A stretch of DNA of 64,000 nt from Plasmodiophora brassicae (lineage: Eukaryota; Endomyxa: Phytomyxea; Phytomyxea; Plasmodiophorida): NCBI GenBank assembly GCA_036867785.1, contig CP145425.1:434001-498000 (forward strand), in the 5' to 3' direction. This document shows positions 61,230-64,000 of the stretch, one piece after another. The notes beneath the pieces are model-generated. The model was not told the origin of the DNA, did no database searches, and saw only the letters and a list, made by a program, of their open reading frames with translations. Positions within the stretch are counted from its first letter, which is position 1; the number at the start of each line of letters is the position of its first letter. The translations under genes were made by a program, and so were the position numbers.

Positions 61230-62154
61230 TCAACTGGAGAAGAAACGCGCCACGTAGGCGGCCGTTTTCGAAGACACGGGCGTGGACCTAGTCATCTCCG
61301 CGGGCGTCGCTTGCGATATGCGCTTGATGGATCCGAGACAGTCTTGAAGCAATGCCCTGCGACGGGTCAGACGTGACGCGCGCCGACAACGCACCGACTG
61401 CGACGCTCACATTTCCTGTGGGTCGACGCCCGGCATGTTTGACAGGACTTCTCGCGCTACATGTGGCCCGGAACGTGATTCGAATAGCTGGGAGGCACAC
61501 ACATAGGGGAACGTGTTTCAAGCGTGGCAGGATGATGATGATAAGTACCTGTTTGACCCGTCGCTCGCGGCTCGCCGACGTTTCGCCTCGGAAAGCGCGC
61601 ACCAGGCAGGCGACAACTTTGGGAACGTCGTCGACAGACTTGCACATGACGACCTGCGGCAACGACCTCAGGTTCTTCCTGCGGAGACGTCTTATTAGCA
61701 ATGGTATCAGGCATTCACCCTCAAGACCTACGACTGGAATTCCAGCAGCAGCTGACGGCCGAGTTCGGTGCTGATGATGCATAGAAGAAACGACTGCTGG
61801 AAGGTCTTGCAGACTCGTGTGCAATTCTCCAACAGCTTCTCACGATGGACGCTTGCGGACCAATCAGTGCCATAACCCATGAATTGCGGTCACACACCTA
61901 CTGGACCAGCCACTGGTCTTCGGCAGCGACAACGCACGCGACGCTAACAGCAGACGGTATGATCAGGCTGGCCACCACAATCCGTCAATTTCGGGGCAAC
62001 CCGCGCGACTAAATTCAAACGACCTCGGCGCGATGCTGTCATCAGTTCGAACCCGAAACTGTCCAGACGCCGTCATGGCGGGCATAAAGCCGCGCGGCAC
62101 CCTGCTGGGCGCCACGATCACCACAGGCTGCAGCGTCGTCGCCGCCGCCGCCAT
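61230..62154 (-). CDS. FAAP24-like (Fanconi anaemia core, XPF-fold plus HhH2)
   Basis: Minus-strand gene of about 217 residues over five or six exons. It starts MAAAATTLQPVVIVAPSRVP; after a 50-nt-class intron the fold continues with SLIIPSAVSVACVVAAEDQW and REKLLENCTRVCKTFQQSFL. The XPF-type core strand is LPQVVMCKSVDDVPKVVACL. The helix-hairpin-helix pair is REVLSNMPGVDPQEMALLQD, GSIKRISQATPAEM and a C-terminal AAYVARFFSS. Length, spacing and ending resemble human FAAP24 (215 residues). FAAP24 partners FANCM on branched DNA in interstrand-crosslink repair. It lacks the nuclease GDxnERKxxxD motif, as FAAP24 does. An ERCC1-type alternative cannot be excluded. Confidence 0.65.
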
Positions 62155-62283
62155 GTCGCGACCTTCTCGCGTGTGGGCCCCCCAAAATCACAATGAACGC
62201 ATGCCTCCGGGTCGTAGCTCCTGCACGAGCGACACGCAACGCGACGCGCGCGCTGTAAACTGTCAATCGACTGTGTGCTGTAA

Positions 62284-64000
62284 TCAGAGACGGCCTTGGA
62301 ATAGTTCCTCGGACCACGGCGGGAACTGCCGCTTGTACAGGTTCATGCCGATCGTGTCGTTGTACTTGGGGAACCCGTTGAACGAGCACTTGAAGTACCC
62401 GTGCGTGCCGAGCGGCTCGTCGATCTGGCCGACCAGGCCGCCCTTCGTCGTCAGCGGCACCGGCTTGAACCACCGGATATCGTCCTGGTTGACAGCAGAG
62501 CACCGTTAATACAGACATGCGACGACGCGTCGAGACGAACGTACCGGACGGAAGAACATGTACCGGACAACGGCACGGCGCTTGTGGATCCGGATCGGGT
62601 AGCCGGTCAGCACGATACGCTTGATGTTCAGTCGGTTCGGATCGCAGCCGAACGTTGTCCCGGTGGCGATCAACCTCGCTTTCGGGCTGTCTTCGAACAT
62701 CAGCACGGGAGCGGTGCCGAACATGACTCGCGCGTACGCCGATGCAATTGCATACCGGTTCGCGTGCAGGAACCGCTCGATACGATGCTTGTCGGCGCTG
62801 GGTGAATCATCGGAGTAGACGGGCCTTGCAGGGAACCTTCTGAACCCGACTGATAACACGACGGGCTCCTTGGACTTGACGGGTTTATCGTAGCCCGTTG
62901 TTCGGCGAACCTTGTAATGTGTTACGGAGACCTGTCTTTCATGCTGGTACAGCATCGAGACGATCAGCGGCGATGCCGAGGCCATGGACGCGGCCAATTC
63001 GCCAGCGCCCGCGATGCGGATCCGAACGTAGGAACCGGGTACGGGGCCGGCTGCCTCGCACGCTTCCAGCATCACCCGACGCTGAGTTGCCTCGAATGAC
63101 TGGAACCTGACGATGTGGCCGTACTCCAGCGGAAGGTTCTCCATTGGATCCCAGGAGGACCCAACGAACTGTTTCAGGCCACGGTACTTCTGGAACCGGT
63201 CCCTCGCGCTCTGGTCCAGGGGAACGTCGACCTCGTCCGGAAATTCCAGCTCATCGCGTTCCATACGAAATTTCTGTGCCAACGACATGTGATCAGCACC
63301 TTCGTCCGCCATATCGACTGCTTCGTGTTCGTCCTGTACAAAGTAAGCGATCTGTACGGTAACAGCGACGACGTCGCGTACCTCGTCGTTATCGGAACCG
63401 GACATGATGGACTCCCAGGCCGCCTGCGTTTCTGACAGGCCACGACGCATCAGCTGTTCCTGACGTTCAGCAAGAGCGGCGACTTCGTCGCCTTCTTGCA
63501 TCTCCTCCTCGGTGATCAGCGACTGCTCCCTCGCCAGCGGGTCCAATTCAGCCAGGCCGACCAGCGACGCACGACGCGACGGGTCCGCATTGAACATGGT
63601 CTCGTCGTCACACATATCCGACCCGTTCTTGGTTGCCACTTCGATGCAATCGACCTGAAAGTCGCCGAACCCGGTAACATGGACCTGTGACATATTAGTG
63701 GTGCCCCAACAGCGGAGGCAATGAAACGTACAAGAGCGTTCGGGGACCACGGGCAATCCATTCCACGAATGAAGCCACACACGTCAACCTCTCCAGTCGC
63801 CGAGACGGTAACGTTGTCCACGAGGATGTAAGGGCGCGACTGTCGCCAAATGATGTCACGAAGACGCGCGTTATCGATGGCGCGTATCATATCGCCGCAT
63901 TCTTCAGGCAGGTCAGCAGACAAAATTCGGATGGGTTTGACGGCGATCAGCGTCTGGAGGTATCGTTGTGACGTTCGCCGGACGAGCGGGACATGCTTGG
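62284..64000 (-). CDS. TSR1: TSR1, 40S ribosome assembly factor (5' end beyond window)
   Basis: Minus-strand gene truncated at the right window edge, so the GTPase-like N-terminal domain is missing. Visible parts: a domain around VTVSATGEVDVCGFIRG, VHVTGFGDFQVDCIEVA, the acidic linker GLSETQAAWESIMSG, KYRGLKQFVGSSWDPMENLP, and GSYVRIRIAGAGELAASMAS. An intron at about 62570-62505 joins FFRP to DDIRWFKPVPL. The end is the TSR1 signature (GTHGYFKCSFNG, NLYKRQFPPW). TSR1 is an inactive translation-GTPase-like factor that blocks the A site of pre-40S particles in the nucleolus and cytoplasm. Convincing by length and by its ending. Confidence 0.9.

Overview
This window is nuclear DNA of a eukaryote. 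It has GC-rich, compact genes broken by many short introns (mostly 50-60 nt, GT-AG, with a CTAAC/CTGAC-like branch sequence just before the AG), short intergenic gaps and no transposon. Conserved single-copy eukaryotic genes can be followed exon by exon: TAF9, S-adenosylmethionine synthetase, RNA polymerase III RPC7, HSF, ARL5, NAA30, a CHD remodeller, MED27, FAAP24 and TSR1. Hevein-type chitin-binding modules, GH114 glycosidases, a CUE-AlkB-GRF protein, DUF2235 hydrolases and a GABA-B-type receptor together with an adhesion-type GPCR point to an early-diverging, probably zoosporic fungus (Blastocladiomycota, Chytridiomycota or a close relative). That placement is inference from gene content only.

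Layout. 0-2.5 kb: a PA-domain membrane protein (minus, runs off the left edge), a two-domain chitin-binding protein and TAF9. 3.2-6.4 kb: five-exon SAM synthetase (minus), then two paralogous small secreted proteins. 7.2-12.0 kb: three tandem GH114 genes, the middle one a decayed pseudogene and the last one carrying a mucin-like stalk and membrane anchor. 13-15.4 kb: a CUE-AlkB-GRF gene with an apparent frameshift and a secreted DYVP-repeat protein behind two CRE-like sites. 15.5-22.7 kb (all minus): a 1,264-residue coiled-coil protein, an acidic KEN-box protein and G-alpha 1. 23.2-28 kb: an unassigned multi-exon gene, RPC7 and a four-finger CCCH protein.

28.1-36.9 kb: G-alpha 2 converging on a class C GPCR, then two tandem DUF2235 hydrolases. 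37-43.7 kb: an ArsB/citrate-type transporter, pyridoxamine-phosphate oxidase, an unassigned ORF and an adhesion-like GPCR with a GPS site. 44.2-53.6 kb: HSF, ARL5, NAA30 and a CHD-III remodeller with a CW zinc finger. 54.4-64 kb: a Reeler-like secreted protein, a DH-PH-FYVE-SH3-SH3 RhoGEF, two unassigned proteins, MED27, FAAP24 and the 3' part of TSR1.

Two themes stand out. One is G-protein signalling: two G-alpha paralogues, two unrelated 7TM receptors and a RhoGEF lie within about 36 kb. The other is a secreted or cell-surface carbohydrate-active set at the left end. Exon junctions below were worked out by eye from frame continuity, splice motifs and family resemblance. Where only outer limits are given, internal exon borders are approximate.
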